Assembly: GCF_011039205.1 (NCBI RefSeq)
Contig: NZ_JAAKEL010000003.1
Span: 1-64,000, forward strand
Reading direction: 5' to 3'
Origin: Dysgonomonas sp. ZJ279
GTDB taxonomy: Bacteria > Bacteroidota > Bacteroidia > Bacteroidales > Dysgonomonadaceae
DNA: 64,000 bases
A program made the position numbers and the translations under genes. This document shows positions 55,836 through 64,000 of the stretch, piece by piece; the stretch's first letter is position 1, and each line of letters opens with the position of its first letter. A model generated the notes under the pieces. That model had not been told where the DNA came from. It searched no databases and saw only the letters and a list, made by a program, of their open reading frames with translations.

Positions 55836-57500
55836 ATGAAAAAATATATATTAACAATTTCTACGATTATTGTCACTCTGTTGACAATATCAAGTTGTCA
55901 GGACATTGATTTGTATCCGAAAGATGATTTGACGGATACTCAGTTTTGGAAAACCCCCAACGATTATATGAAAGCTGTAAATCTTTTATATGACAGGATG
56001 GAAACTTTCGGTACAAAAGATACCGACAGCGATATTGCTTACGGGCAGTTGGGAAATACGGTGAGTAATGGTACACTGGTAGCTCCCAACTCTGATGGAG
56101 ATTGGGACGATCGCTTTGTAGATTTACGCAACTGTAATAAAATTATAGAAAAAAGTGAGTCGTACGAAGGTAATTTCTCCGAAATAGAACGCTATGTAGC
56201 CGAAGCCCGATTCTTTAGAGCTTATACTCATTGGCGATTGATGAAGAAATTTAACGATGTTCCTATTGTTACAAAAGTTTTGAGTACCGAATCAGCCGAA
56301 CTGTATGGCACAAGAGAACCACAGGCAAAGGTAGAAGATTTCATACTCTTCGAATTGGAGGAAATTTACACTAAATTGCCACTACAAAGCAAACTTACAG
56401 CAGATGAGAACGGACGTATTACGCAAGGTACTGCATTGGCTCTGAAAGCAAGAGTGGCATTGTTTGCAGGTACGTGGGCTAAATATCATAAGCACAGAAC
56501 CGATTATCAGCAATTGCTCGATCAGGCAATAGCGGCAGCCGAGCTTGTAAGAAAAAGCAATGAATACTCTCTATTCGAAAAAGCAGGAGATGAAAGCTAT
56601 CGTCGTTTGTTTATTGAGGAGGGAGATAATGCACCCGAAGCGATATTGTCGAGCCGTTATTACAAAGATATCCGTATGCATTCGACAGCACATGGTGTCT
56701 ACTGGGGACAAAGAGGCACTCCTACCAAAAAACTCGCCGATATGTACCTATGTAAAAGTACCGGCTTACCTATCGACAAGCCAGGTTCGGGATTTCAGGG
56801 TTATAAAAAAATGGCTGATGAGTTTGAAAATCGAGATCCACGTATGAGCCAGACATTCTTAATCCCCGGAACAACATATCTAAGCCCTCAGGATGGGCAG
56901 TTGGTGAGTGTTCCCCAATTCAATACACGACCTGAAACTCGTACCGGATATAAGCTTTGGAAGTTTATGGGAGAAGAGAGAACAGGTGTAAACGATTCAT
57001 CTTACGACTATCATATCATTCGCTATCCTGAAGTCTTACTTATTTTAGTAGAAGCAACCTACGAAAGAAATGGGTCTGTCAGTGATGAAATACTGAAAAA
57101 TACGATTAATGTAATCCGTTCACGGGTGAGTGTCGAAATGCCTCCGTTAACCAATAAATTCGTGCAAGATAACGGGTTGAATATGCAAACAGAAATCCGT
57201 AGAGAACGTGCCGTAGAACTTGCTTTCGAAGGATTCAGACGCGACGATATAAGACGTTGGAAAACAGGTGAAGTAGAATTGCCGGGAGCATTGAAAGGTA
57301 TAAAATATAAAGGAACTGAATATGAAGATCTAAGTGTTTTAGATAAAGAAAATCCGGGCATAGTGGATGAAAATGGCTTTTTAATAATAGAAGCCGAAGC
57401 CAACCGCTTCTTCACTGCTCCGAAGCACTATTATTATTCATTGCCGTTAAATGAATTATTCCTTAATCCTAACCTGTTGCCGAATAATCCGGGGTGGTAA
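55836..57500 (+). CDS. SusD/RagB-type glycan-binding lipoprotein
   Basis: 554 residues. Lipoprotein signal MKKYILTISTIIVTLLTISS-Cys21. LYPKDDLTDTQFWKTPNDYM, AEARFFRAYTHWRLMKKFND and the later IRRERAVELAFEGFRRDDIR are SusD/RagB hallmarks (TPR-like helical fold). The C-terminal SLPLNELFLNPNLLPNNPGW is the usual ending. It caps the SusC transporter encoded 21 bp upstream. The ligand is unknown; no glycoside hydrolase of a recognised family is in this operon. Confidence 0.97.
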   Translation: MKKYILTISTIIVTLLTISSCQDIDLYPKDDLTDTQFWKTPNDYMKAVNLLYDRMETFGTKDTDSDIAYGQLGNTVSNGTLVAPNSDGDWDDRFVDLRNCNKIIEKSESYEGNFSEIERYVAEARFFRAYTHWRLMKKFNDVPIVTKVLSTESAELYGTREPQAKVEDFILFELEEIYTKLPLQSKLTADENGRITQGTALALKARVALFAGTWAKYHKHRTDYQQLLDQAIAAAELVRKSNEYSLFEKAGDESYRRLFIEEGDNAPEAILSSRYYKDIRMHSTAHGVYWGQRGTPTKKLADMYLCKSTGLPIDKPGSGFQGYKKMADEFENRDPRMSQTFLIPGTTYLSPQDGQLVSVPQFNTRPETRTGYKLWKFMGEERTGVNDSSYDYHIIRYPEVLLILVEATYERNGSVSDEILKNTINVIRSRVSVEMPPLTNKFVQDNGLNMQTEIRRERAVELAFEGFRRDDIRRWKTGEVELPGALKGIKYKGTEYEDLSVLDKENPGIVDENGFLIIEAEANRFFTAPKHYYYSLPLNELFLNPNLLPNNPGW

Positions 57501-57525
57501 TTTATATTCATTTTAATATAATGTG

Positions 57526-58881
57526 ATGAGAAAAAAGATTCTTAATGTTATAGTTGCAATACTCTTTGTATCTGGTGGCTTTACCCCATTTATACATGGA
57601 CAAGGCAATATAAAACCGGCACCTAAAGAGTTGATGGGTAACCGATTTCTGACACTGAATACTGTGATTCGGGTGAATCAGATCGAAGTTGCCAGAGATA
57701 AGAGCGTTGGAGAAGATGAACGTTCTATGCATACCCCCGAGCGCGTAGTGGCATTCAGAGAAGCTGTTTCTTCAGAATTTCCTGATGCCAGAATTACATG
57801 GTCGTTCAGTTGGTTGGCACTACATGATGATTCTGATAATTATAAGAAGATTCGTGAGTTGGTAGTTGGATATCATCATAAATATGGAGATGACATAACC
57901 TTTATTCCCGGAGCTTATTTCGCCAATGCTTATAATACCAGAGAGCAGGTAAATAAAGATTTGCATGAAGGTTTAGCCAAAGTGAGCGAGATGGTCGGCA
58001 ATGGTTTTCGCCCAAAAAGCATTGTTGCCGGATTTTTGGCCGCCGAGAATCAGCAATATCTGGCCGAAAAGGAAGACATTCATGTGTGTCAGGGAAATAT
58101 ATGGAGCCAGTTTTCTATCGATAATCAGGATGGAGATGGAGCAGTGTCTTACCCGTTTTATCCATCGAAGGAACACTTCTGTAAACCGGCACAAGGTAAG
58201 AGCGATTTTATCGATTGTGTAAATCTCGATGGATGGACAATGGATTTCTTATCCGCTCGCAGAGATGGATTTGCCGGAGGTTTTAATAGCCGTATGGGCG
58301 TTGGCCCGATCGAAACTATTCATGCCTACGGAAAGTTGGTTGGACTTACAGAAATGATGCATACAACAGCCATGCACTACGATCGGGGATTTGAACTGAA
58401 TGGCTTTGCATGGGTTACCAACTGTTGGGAATTGTCTCTTCCGTTCAGCGTAGCAGGAATAAGTGACTGGTTGAATGAGATAAAAAGAAGTTGGCCCGAT
58501 GTGAAATTTATCACACAAGGCGAATTCGGCTTACTGTGGAGAGAACATTACAAGGAAAACTCCTTCGATTATCGTTTCGAACAAAAAGGCTCCGGCATCG
58601 GAGGATCGGATGCCAATCTGAAAATACGGTGGTTTATGAATAAAGATTTCCGTCTGGCATTGACCAAAGATTGGCAAAAAAACAGAACCGAAAATGTAAT
58701 TGATTTTACCCGTTACGATTTGAAGGCAGAAGAGCCTATGGAAATGACGCGTAAATGGAGTTTGTTAGGTGAAATCAATCAAAAACAAACCCGTCCGCAG
58801 GATAGGCCTAAACCAATAGATAAACTTTCTCCTGAAGGAATTTTCTTAATTAAAAAACATTACCCATATTTGTTTTACTAA
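57526..58881 (+). CDS. Exported PUL protein A, possible DUF3863/DUF3864 family
   Basis: 451 residues from ATG 57526 (GTG 57523 also possible), with signal peptide ending near HGQG. LMGNRFLTLNTVIRVNQIEV, DARITWSFSWLALHD, NGFRPKSIVAGFLAAENQQY, FCKPAQGKSDFIDCVNLDGW, GVGPIETIHAYG, and the C-terminal LKIRWFMNKDFRLALTKDW are shared with the paralogue at 60695. I recall these as DUF3863 plus DUF3864, exported Bacteroidales proteins with a GH57/deacetylase-like barrel; not verified. It follows susD by 25 bp, so it probably acts on the imported glycan. The chemistry is not known. Confidence 0.6.
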   Translation: MRKKILNVIVAILFVSGGFTPFIHGQGNIKPAPKELMGNRFLTLNTVIRVNQIEVARDKSVGEDERSMHTPERVVAFREAVSSEFPDARITWSFSWLALHDDSDNYKKIRELVVGYHHKYGDDITFIPGAYFANAYNTREQVNKDLHEGLAKVSEMVGNGFRPKSIVAGFLAAENQQYLAEKEDIHVCQGNIWSQFSIDNQDGDGAVSYPFYPSKEHFCKPAQGKSDFIDCVNLDGWTMDFLSARRDGFAGGFNSRMGVGPIETIHAYGKLVGLTEMMHTTAMHYDRGFELNGFAWVTNCWELSLPFSVAGISDWLNEIKRSWPDVKFITQGEFGLLWREHYKENSFDYRFEQKGSGIGGSDANLKIRWFMNKDFRLALTKDWQKNRTENVIDFTRYDLKAEEPMEMTRKWSLLGEINQKQTRPQDRPKPIDKLSPEGIFLIKKHYPYLFY

Positions 58882-58918
58882 ATCAAGAAGCGATTTCTGA
58901 GATATAATAAATAATATC

Positions 58919-58954
58919 AACCGGTTATTTATGTTTCGATGTAAATGACCGGTT
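58919..58954. repeat. Intergenic hairpin between PUL genes
   Basis: AACCGGTTATTTA and TAAATGACCGGTT form a near-perfect stem with a 10-nt loop, followed by ATTTTA. It is a possible weak terminator or mRNA-stabilising hairpin inside the PUL operon. Confidence 0.5.
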
Positions 58955-58997
58955 ATTTTAAATATTAACCGCAATTTTCAACTAATCAATTATTACT

Positions 58998-60683
58998 ATG
59001 AATTTATCAAAAATGATGTCTGCCGTACTGCTTTTATGCATAATATGCATAGGGTGTTCAGCTAATTCGAATAAAACAGAAGAAAAAGAGACATCGGACA
59101 GCCCACGAATAATTAATATTATCAACTTTATTCGTCAGACAGATTATCGTGTTGAGAATGCCGATAGCCTTCTTTTCGAGACAGTACAAGAGCAAGTGAA
59201 ACTCTTGAATAGGTACAATTTGCCGGGAACATTCCTATTGCAATACGATGCCTTAATCAATCCTCTATATCAGGATTTGCTTAAAAAAGAATTAAATGCT
59301 GATTCTGAAATTGGCGGTTGGTGGGAGATAACTCAGCCACATGTCGAAGCAGCCGGAATAAAATGGCGTGGTGAACACTCGTGGGTGTCTCATGCAAATA
59401 TTGCTTTCACTACGGGATATAGTCCTCAGGAAAGAGAGAAACTAGTAGATGTGTATATGGCTAAGTTCAAAGAGATATTCGGAAAATACCCGACAGCCGT
59501 TGGCTCTTGGTTTATAGATTCCCATACGTTGGCCTATATGCACGATAAATATAAAATTGTAGCGTCATGTAATTGCAAAGACCAGATAGGAACAGACGGA
59601 TATACCCTTTGGGGTGGTTATTGGAATCAGGCTTATTATCCGAGCAAATTGAATGCTTATATGCCTGCGCAAACAGCCAAAAATCAAATTCCCGTTCCAA
59701 TATTCCGTATGCTGGGTAGCGATCCTATCTATCAATACGATCAAGGCTTAGGTGGAAACAGACAAGGTGTTATATCGCTGGAACCTGTATATCGCGATTC
59801 GGGTATGGATAAAAACTGGGTCGAATATTTCTTAGAATCCATTGTGAATCAACCATCGCTTGCTTTCAACTATGCCCAAGCCGGACAAGAAAATTCTTTC
59901 ACATGGAAAGGAATGCAAAAAGGTTTGGAAATGCAGATTCCTATATTCGACTCGTTAAGAAAATTGAATAAGATTAAGGTCGAAACTTTAACTCAATCAG
60001 GAACTTGGTTTAAAGAGCAATTTGATGTTACGCCTGCAACAGCCGTAACTACACTAACCGATATTCGCAACGAAGGGAATAAGTCGGTGTGGTTCAATAG
60101 CCGTTATTATCGTACCAATTTGCTATGGGAGGGTACATCGTTCCGATTCAGAGATATTCACCTCTTTGACGAAAGATTTGAATCTCAATACCTTAACAAA
60201 GCAGGAGAAGGCGGACAATTTTTCTATTTTACACTTCCTATTGTCGATGGATTCATGTGGAGTACCAAAGATAAGAAATCAGGGTTGCGAGTTATGCAAT
60301 TAGAGAAAGATGGCACAAAGAAAGAGGTATTATTCAAAAATCCTATTGTAACGGAATTGGCTAAGGATGTGCTGCAAGTAGAATGTGATGATGCCGGTGG
60401 GAACACCTTCAAAATTATATTTTATGAAAATCGGTTCGAAGTCTCTTGCAAACCATCATTAGCAGATTTCTCATGGGTACTTGAACTTACAGCTGCTCCT
60501 GGCGCAGAATTACCGTTTCAATCTATCGAAGGAAAACAGATTAAAGCAGAATTTCGTGGTTTTAAATATGGTATAACCTGTAAAGAAGGTAAGGCTGAAA
60601 AATCAGATAAAGTATCTGATTATGTTTTCAGGCTAATTCCTGCAAATAATAAATTAGTACTTGATTGTACGAACAGTTTATAA
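58998..60683 (+). CDS. PUL lipoprotein B, polysaccharide-deacetylase/GH-like fold suspected
   Basis: 561 residues. Lipobox LLLCIICIG-Cys20. The N-terminal ~330 residues show a barrel-like alternation with NIINFIRQTDYR, YNLPGTFLLQYDALI (a NodB-like TFxx pattern), GGWWEITQPHVEAAG, KYPTAVGSWFIDSHTLAYM, ASCNCKDQIGTDGYTLWGGY and YYPSKLNAYMPAQ. The last ~200 residues are a beta-rich domain. The conserved Asp, His and Trp-rich segments suggest a carbohydrate-active enzyme, but I cannot assign a CAZy family. Placed between two paralogous genes in the same operon, so likely surface or periplasmic processing of the same glycan. Confidence 0.55.
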   Translation: MNLSKMMSAVLLLCIICIGCSANSNKTEEKETSDSPRIINIINFIRQTDYRVENADSLLFETVQEQVKLLNRYNLPGTFLLQYDALINPLYQDLLKKELNADSEIGGWWEITQPHVEAAGIKWRGEHSWVSHANIAFTTGYSPQEREKLVDVYMAKFKEIFGKYPTAVGSWFIDSHTLAYMHDKYKIVASCNCKDQIGTDGYTLWGGYWNQAYYPSKLNAYMPAQTAKNQIPVPIFRMLGSDPIYQYDQGLGGNRQGVISLEPVYRDSGMDKNWVEYFLESIVNQPSLAFNYAQAGQENSFTWKGMQKGLEMQIPIFDSLRKLNKIKVETLTQSGTWFKEQFDVTPATAVTTLTDIRNEGNKSVWFNSRYYRTNLLWEGTSFRFRDIHLFDERFESQYLNKAGEGGQFFYFTLPIVDGFMWSTKDKKSGLRVMQLEKDGTKKEVLFKNPIVTELAKDVLQVECDDAGGNTFKIIFYENRFEVSCKPSLADFSWVLELTAAPGAELPFQSIEGKQIKAEFRGFKYGITCKEGKAEKSDKVSDYVFRLIPANNKLVLDCTNSL

Positions 60684-60694
60684 AAGAAAATGAT

Positions 60695-62098
60695 ATGTTA
60701 AAGAAAATAATTCTTTCTCTGATAATAGCGTTTAGCTCTATGAATTTGCTGAATGCGGCAGAACCTGTTTTGCCGGTTATGGCTGCACCAATCACATTGA
60801 ATGGCAACAGATTTGTAACTCTATGTATAATGATACGCACCACGCCTTGGGAAGTATCGAGAGATGTGAAAATTCATCCACGTGATGAAGGGGACTGGCA
60901 TACACTTGATGGAGTACGCTCGTTAAGAGAGGCTTTTGCTAAAAACAATCCTGATGGGCGTCTGACATGGGGATTCACGATGAATGCCTTGGAAGATCAA
61001 CGCCAAAACTATAAGGAGATTCGTGAGTATGTAGTAGAATGTCAGAAGAAATATGGCGATGAAGTGTCTTATTTTCCCGGCTATTTTCCGGCTATGTATT
61101 TGCCTCGCGAAAGGGTAAACAAAGAAATGTCGGAAGCAATACAGATCATATCCAAATTAGTTGGGAATGGTTATCGTCCGCAATCTATAATCGGTGGATT
61201 CTTATCGGCTGATAATTTGAAATATCTTGCGGAAAAAGAAAATATACATACCGCTCACGCAGTTATTTGGAGCCAGCACAATATCGATGGAGGAGGGGCA
61301 GATGGTTCGCCGTCATATCCTTTCTATCCATCTACGGAGCATTTTTGTAAGCCTGCTCAAGGAAAGGCTGACTTCATCGATTGTGTGAATCTCGATGGAT
61401 GGACAATGGATTTTCTTTGTGCACGCCGCAGTGGTGCAACAGGTCATGGAATCGAAGGCTTTAATAGTCGTCGTGGAGTTGGTCCTATCGAAACCTATAA
61501 AGGTTGGGGGCTCGATTTAGGACATCGCGAAGTGATGCACACGCAGTCCATTCATTTCGACAGAGGATTTGAACTGAACGGCTTTGGATGGGTAACCAAT
61601 ATTTGGGAGGCGCAAATGGTACACGAATTCGGAAAAGAATTTATCTGCAAGGCTCTCGAAATGTGGGTGACTGATACGAAGAAACGTTGGCCCGATACTC
61701 ATTTTCTGACCTTTGGCGAGTTTGGAACAATCTGGAGAGAGCAAAACAAATCGAATGATGATTGGAATTACAGGTTCGAAGAACGTGGATCGGGATTAGG
61801 AGACTCATATAATAATCTCGAAATCAAATGGTTTATGAATAAAGAGTTTCGATTGGCTTTATTGCGTGATTGGCATAGAAGAACGCCAATGCAGGTAATC
61901 GATTTCACTCGTTATGATCTTCCTGCAAAAGAACCGGCAGATCCCACACCTCAAAAACCTGCTAAAGATTGGAGCCTGATGAACAGAATAAACCAAAAGG
62001 GATTGAGACCACAGGATACTCCGAGAGAACTTAAGGAACTGGATAAAGATGATCAGGATTTGATTCGGAAACATTATCCGGAATTATTTCAAGATTGA
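60695..62098 (+). CDS. Exported PUL protein C, paralogue of PUL protein A
   Basis: 467 residues from ATG 60695, which gives the signal peptide MLKKIILSLIIAFSSMNLLN-A; the frame extends 30 bases upstream into the previous gene. It shares with protein A the motifs FCKPAQGKADFIDCVNLDGW, TMDFLCARRSG, RRGVGPIETYKGW, FDRGFELNGFGWVTNIWE, and IKWFMNKEFRLALLRDW, and the ending RKHYPELF. The identity is clear over the whole length. Twin enzymes with small differences could act on alternate linkages or ends. Followed by a strong terminator (62178-62217). Confidence 0.6.
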   Translation: MLKKIILSLIIAFSSMNLLNAAEPVLPVMAAPITLNGNRFVTLCIMIRTTPWEVSRDVKIHPRDEGDWHTLDGVRSLREAFAKNNPDGRLTWGFTMNALEDQRQNYKEIREYVVECQKKYGDEVSYFPGYFPAMYLPRERVNKEMSEAIQIISKLVGNGYRPQSIIGGFLSADNLKYLAEKENIHTAHAVIWSQHNIDGGGADGSPSYPFYPSTEHFCKPAQGKADFIDCVNLDGWTMDFLCARRSGATGHGIEGFNSRRGVGPIETYKGWGLDLGHREVMHTQSIHFDRGFELNGFGWVTNIWEAQMVHEFGKEFICKALEMWVTDTKKRWPDTHFLTFGEFGTIWREQNKSNDDWNYRFEERGSGLGDSYNNLEIKWFMNKEFRLALLRDWHRRTPMQVIDFTRYDLPAKEPADPTPQKPAKDWSLMNRINQKGLRPQDTPRELKELDKDDQDLIRKHYPELFQD

Positions 62099-62177
62099 AA
62101 ATAAAATCGACAGTACTTTTTCATATTTAGGTTAAGGTAATTGTATGTATCCGATTACACTGGAATACAATCGTCTT

Positions 62178-62217
62178 GTTCCGCTTCGAATGGTTAATCG
62201 AAGCGGAACTTTTTTTG
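62178..62217 (+). terminator. Intrinsic terminator at the end of the PUL operon
   Basis: GTTCCGCTTCGA-ATGGTTAA-TCGAAGCGGAAC followed by TTTTTTT: a 12-bp perfect stem with a U-tract. Confidence 0.92.
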
Positions 62218-62260
62218 TTTGTTGATGATTGATTAAATTGTCCGGATTATTAAATAGCAT

Positions 62261-62350
62261 CTCTGTCATCCCGACACGCAGTGAGGGATCTCCTTACGAA
62301 TAAAACTCTTACTTAACAGATTTCTCACATACGTTCGAAATGACAGAGAG
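62261..62350. repeat. REP/MITE-like inverted repeat (GTCATCCCGA...TCGAAATGAC)
   Basis: CTCTGTCATCCCGACACGCA with GTGAGGGATCTCC at the left pairs with CAGATTTCTCACATACG and TTCGAAATGACAGAG at the right, giving ~15 bp outer arms plus inner complementarity. This pattern (GTCATTCCGA...GAGGAATCTC...GAGATTTCTC...TCGGAATGACA) is a dispersed intergenic repeat seen in several bacteria. Surrounding 62099-62481 holds no other gene. Confidence 0.6.
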
Positions 62351-62481
62351 TATATATATGACAAATAAAGATGCTTTCAATCTGATAGTTGAAAAAATAG
62401 AATCCATCAGAAAATATTTTAAACAATAGCTATTTTGAATTTGTTGTAATATTAAATTTAACAATTACCGGAAAAAAACTT

Positions 62482-64000
62482 ATGAGGAAAGACTATTTAC
62501 ATACTACAAAAGAATGGTATTCTATCGAAACCGAAAGAGTTTTACAGAAGCTCGAGTCTGATAACACAAAAGGCCTGTCGCAGGATGAGGCTGCACAGCG
62601 TCTTACGCAATTTGGTGAGAATATACTTCCCGAAAAGAAAAAAGTGAGTAAACTTATTCGCTTCTTGAAACACTTTAACGATATATTAATCTATATCCTT
62701 TTCATTGCAGCTATTGTAACGGCACTGTTGGGTCACTATGTAGATACTGTTGTTATTTTATTGGTTGCCGTGGTAAATGCTTCAATCGGCTATTTTCAGG
62801 AAAATAAAGCGGAGAAGGCATTAGAAGATATAAAGAAGATGCTGTCTCTTAAAGCGCAGGTGATTAGAAATGGTACACGTACCGAAATCGATGCTTCTCA
62901 TTTAACCGTTGGTGATATTGTGTTGCTTGGACCCGGCGATAAAGTTCCGGGTGATTTACGGTTAATTAAAGCCGATAATCTACGAATAGAAGAGTCTCCA
63001 CTAACAGGTGAATCTGTTCCATCCGAAAAGAAAACAGATGCCTTGCCGCTTGATACGATGCTTGGCGATCGTATTAACATGGCATTCTCGAGTACAACTG
63101 TTAGTGCAGGTACAGGTGTCGGTGTGGTCGTAGCTATTGGGCAGGATACCGAGATTGGTAAGATCAATCAGATGATGTCGGATGTTGAAGAAATAACAAC
63201 TCCGCTGCTTAAGCAAACAGCTAAGTTTGGTAAGACTGTATCTATCGTAATTGTAGTGATTGCCGTTCTTATTTATATATTCGGTCACTTCTTCCGTCAT
63301 TACGATTCTACTGAATTGCTGATGTCTGTTATCGGACTTGCGGTTGCAGCCATCCCCGAAGGTCTGCCGGCTATTCTTTCTATTATACTTGCCATCGGTG
63401 TACAGAATATGGCGAAACGAAATGCTATTGTGCGTACGTTACCATCTGTTGAAACGCTGGGTGCGGTATCGGTGATATGTTCCGATAAAACAGGAACATT
63501 GACAAAGAACGAAATGACTGTGAAAACCGTAGAAATACGCGATGGTGATTTTATCGTTACAGGAACAGGATATGCGCCCACAGGCGATGTGTTAAATGGA
63601 GATCAGAAAGTAGATTTCAGAACGGAGCCTATTTTGCATGAGCTGATAAACTGTTTCAAAATATGTAACGAAGCATCGTTAGGTCAGGACGAAGAAGATC
63701 ATTGGTTTGTGAAAGGTGACCCCACAGAAGGCGCTTTAATCACCCTATATGAAAAGGCGGATATAGAGCATATCCCTGTAGAACGTATCTCGACTATTCC
63801 GTTCGATTCGGAATATAAATATATGGCTACATTGATAGAAGGAGACAATCATAATATTATTTATATAAAAGGTGCTCCCGATCGTCTGCTCGATATGGCC
63901 GAAAAGGAGAAAACGAAAGCAGGAGAAAAAGACTTCGACCGTCACTATTGGGATGGTAAGATAATTGAGCTTGCCCAAAAAGGACAGCGTATAATAGGTG
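62482..64000 (+). CDS. P-type (PMCA/SERCA-like) cation-transporting ATPase, 3' end outside window
   Basis: At least 506 residues from ATG 62482, continuing beyond the window. MRKDYLHTTKEWYSIETERV and LSQDEAAQRLTQFGENILPE form the N-terminal cation-ATPase domain. The actuator motif LTGES is at 174-178, AAIPEGLPAIL marks the type II ion-binding helix M4, and CSDKTGTLTKNEMT has the phosphorylated Asp at 335. This P-type II arrangement (PEGLP) fits calcium or related cation pumps. Upstream about 130 bp is the REP-like element. The nucleotide-binding domain is partly included. Confidence 0.95.
   Translation, partial: MRKDYLHTTKEWYSIETERVLQKLESDNTKGLSQDEAAQRLTQFGENILPEKKKVSKLIRFLKHFNDILIYILFIAAIVTALLGHYVDTVVILLVAVVNASIGYFQENKAEKALEDIKKMLSLKAQVIRNGTRTEIDASHLTVGDIVLLGPGDKVPGDLRLIKADNLRIEESPLTGESVPSEKKTDALPLDTMLGDRINMAFSSTTVSAGTGVGVVVAIGQDTEIGKINQMMSDVEEITTPLLKQTAKFGKTVSIVIVVIAVLIYIFGHFFRHYDSTELLMSVIGLAVAAIPEGLPAILSIILAIGVQNMAKRNAIVRTLPSVETLGAVSVICSDKTGTLTKNEMTVKTVEIRDGDFIVTGTGYAPTGDVLNGDQKVDFRTEPILHELINCFKICNEASLGQDEEDHWFVKGDPTEGALITLYEKADIEHIPVERISTIPFDSEYKYMATLIEGDNHNIIYIKGAPDRLLDMAEKEKTKAGEKDFDRHYWDGKIIELAQKGQRIIG

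Noticed and set aside
1-64000. CRISPR arrays and complete tRNA or rRNA genes
   Set aside because: No regularly spaced repeat array and no cloverleaf-forming or rRNA-like segment was seen; the only RNA-gene trace is the tmRNA 3' end.

Overview
The window comes from a Bacteroidota genome, probably a Dysgonomonas/Parabacteroides-like Bacteroidales. The evidence is a SusC/SusD pair with an ECF sigma/FecR pair, TAnnTTTG-type promoter elements, 'FISUMP' surface proteins, DUF4255/DUF5908/CIS-tape-measure genes and weak Shine-Dalgarno sequences. All family names were assigned by reading the translations; no database search was run.

1-9,930 looks like the right end of a defence-type genomic island. 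It carries an edge-truncated MNT-HEPN protein, a 1,244-residue STAND-like NTPase with a possible nuclease-like N-terminus, a decayed Fic gene, and a compact minus-strand operon. That operon encodes a nuclease-like protein, a small middle protein and a DUF3732 SMC-like ATPase with a zinc hook (together an ABC three-component system), followed by a caspase-like protein. The island stops at a short sequence matching the 3' end of tmRNA (about 9917-9933), followed by an intrinsic terminator (9961-9996). This suggests integration into ssrA.

9,930-17,700 holds an AraC regulator divergent from two FISUMP-type exported proteins, an HTH-like protein, a glutamate-receptor-like channel, and relics of mobile or defence genes. 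One relic is a homologue of the HEPN gene at the window start.

17,700-37,920 is a nearly complete extracellular contractile injection system (eCIS; Afp/PVC/Bacteroidales injection system type). In order it has a WYL-type HTH regulator, cap/terminator (DUF4255), an unknown gene, sheath, two tubes, DUF5908, LysM hub protein, VgrG-like spike, PAAR tip, gp25, baseplate J, a fibre-like protein, an Afp12-like baseplate protein, a tape measure with about 171-residue internal repeats, a DUF4157 cargo protein with a second C-terminal HExxH motif, an AAA+ ATPase, and a membrane protein. Tight spacing implies one transcription unit for most of it.

38,200-50,980 is mostly housekeeping or accessory: a small membrane protein, Hsp20 with a sigma-54-like promoter, a GH95 alpha-L-fucosidase, a tricorn-like protease, an AsmA-like protein, a BamA/TamA-like barrel and a thioredoxin-like protein. 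50,400-62,100 is a polysaccharide-utilisation-type locus: ECF sigma, FecR, SusC with STN domain, SusD, and three exported proteins, two of which are close paralogues. The window ends inside a P-type cation ATPase gene preceded by a REP-like inverted repeat.
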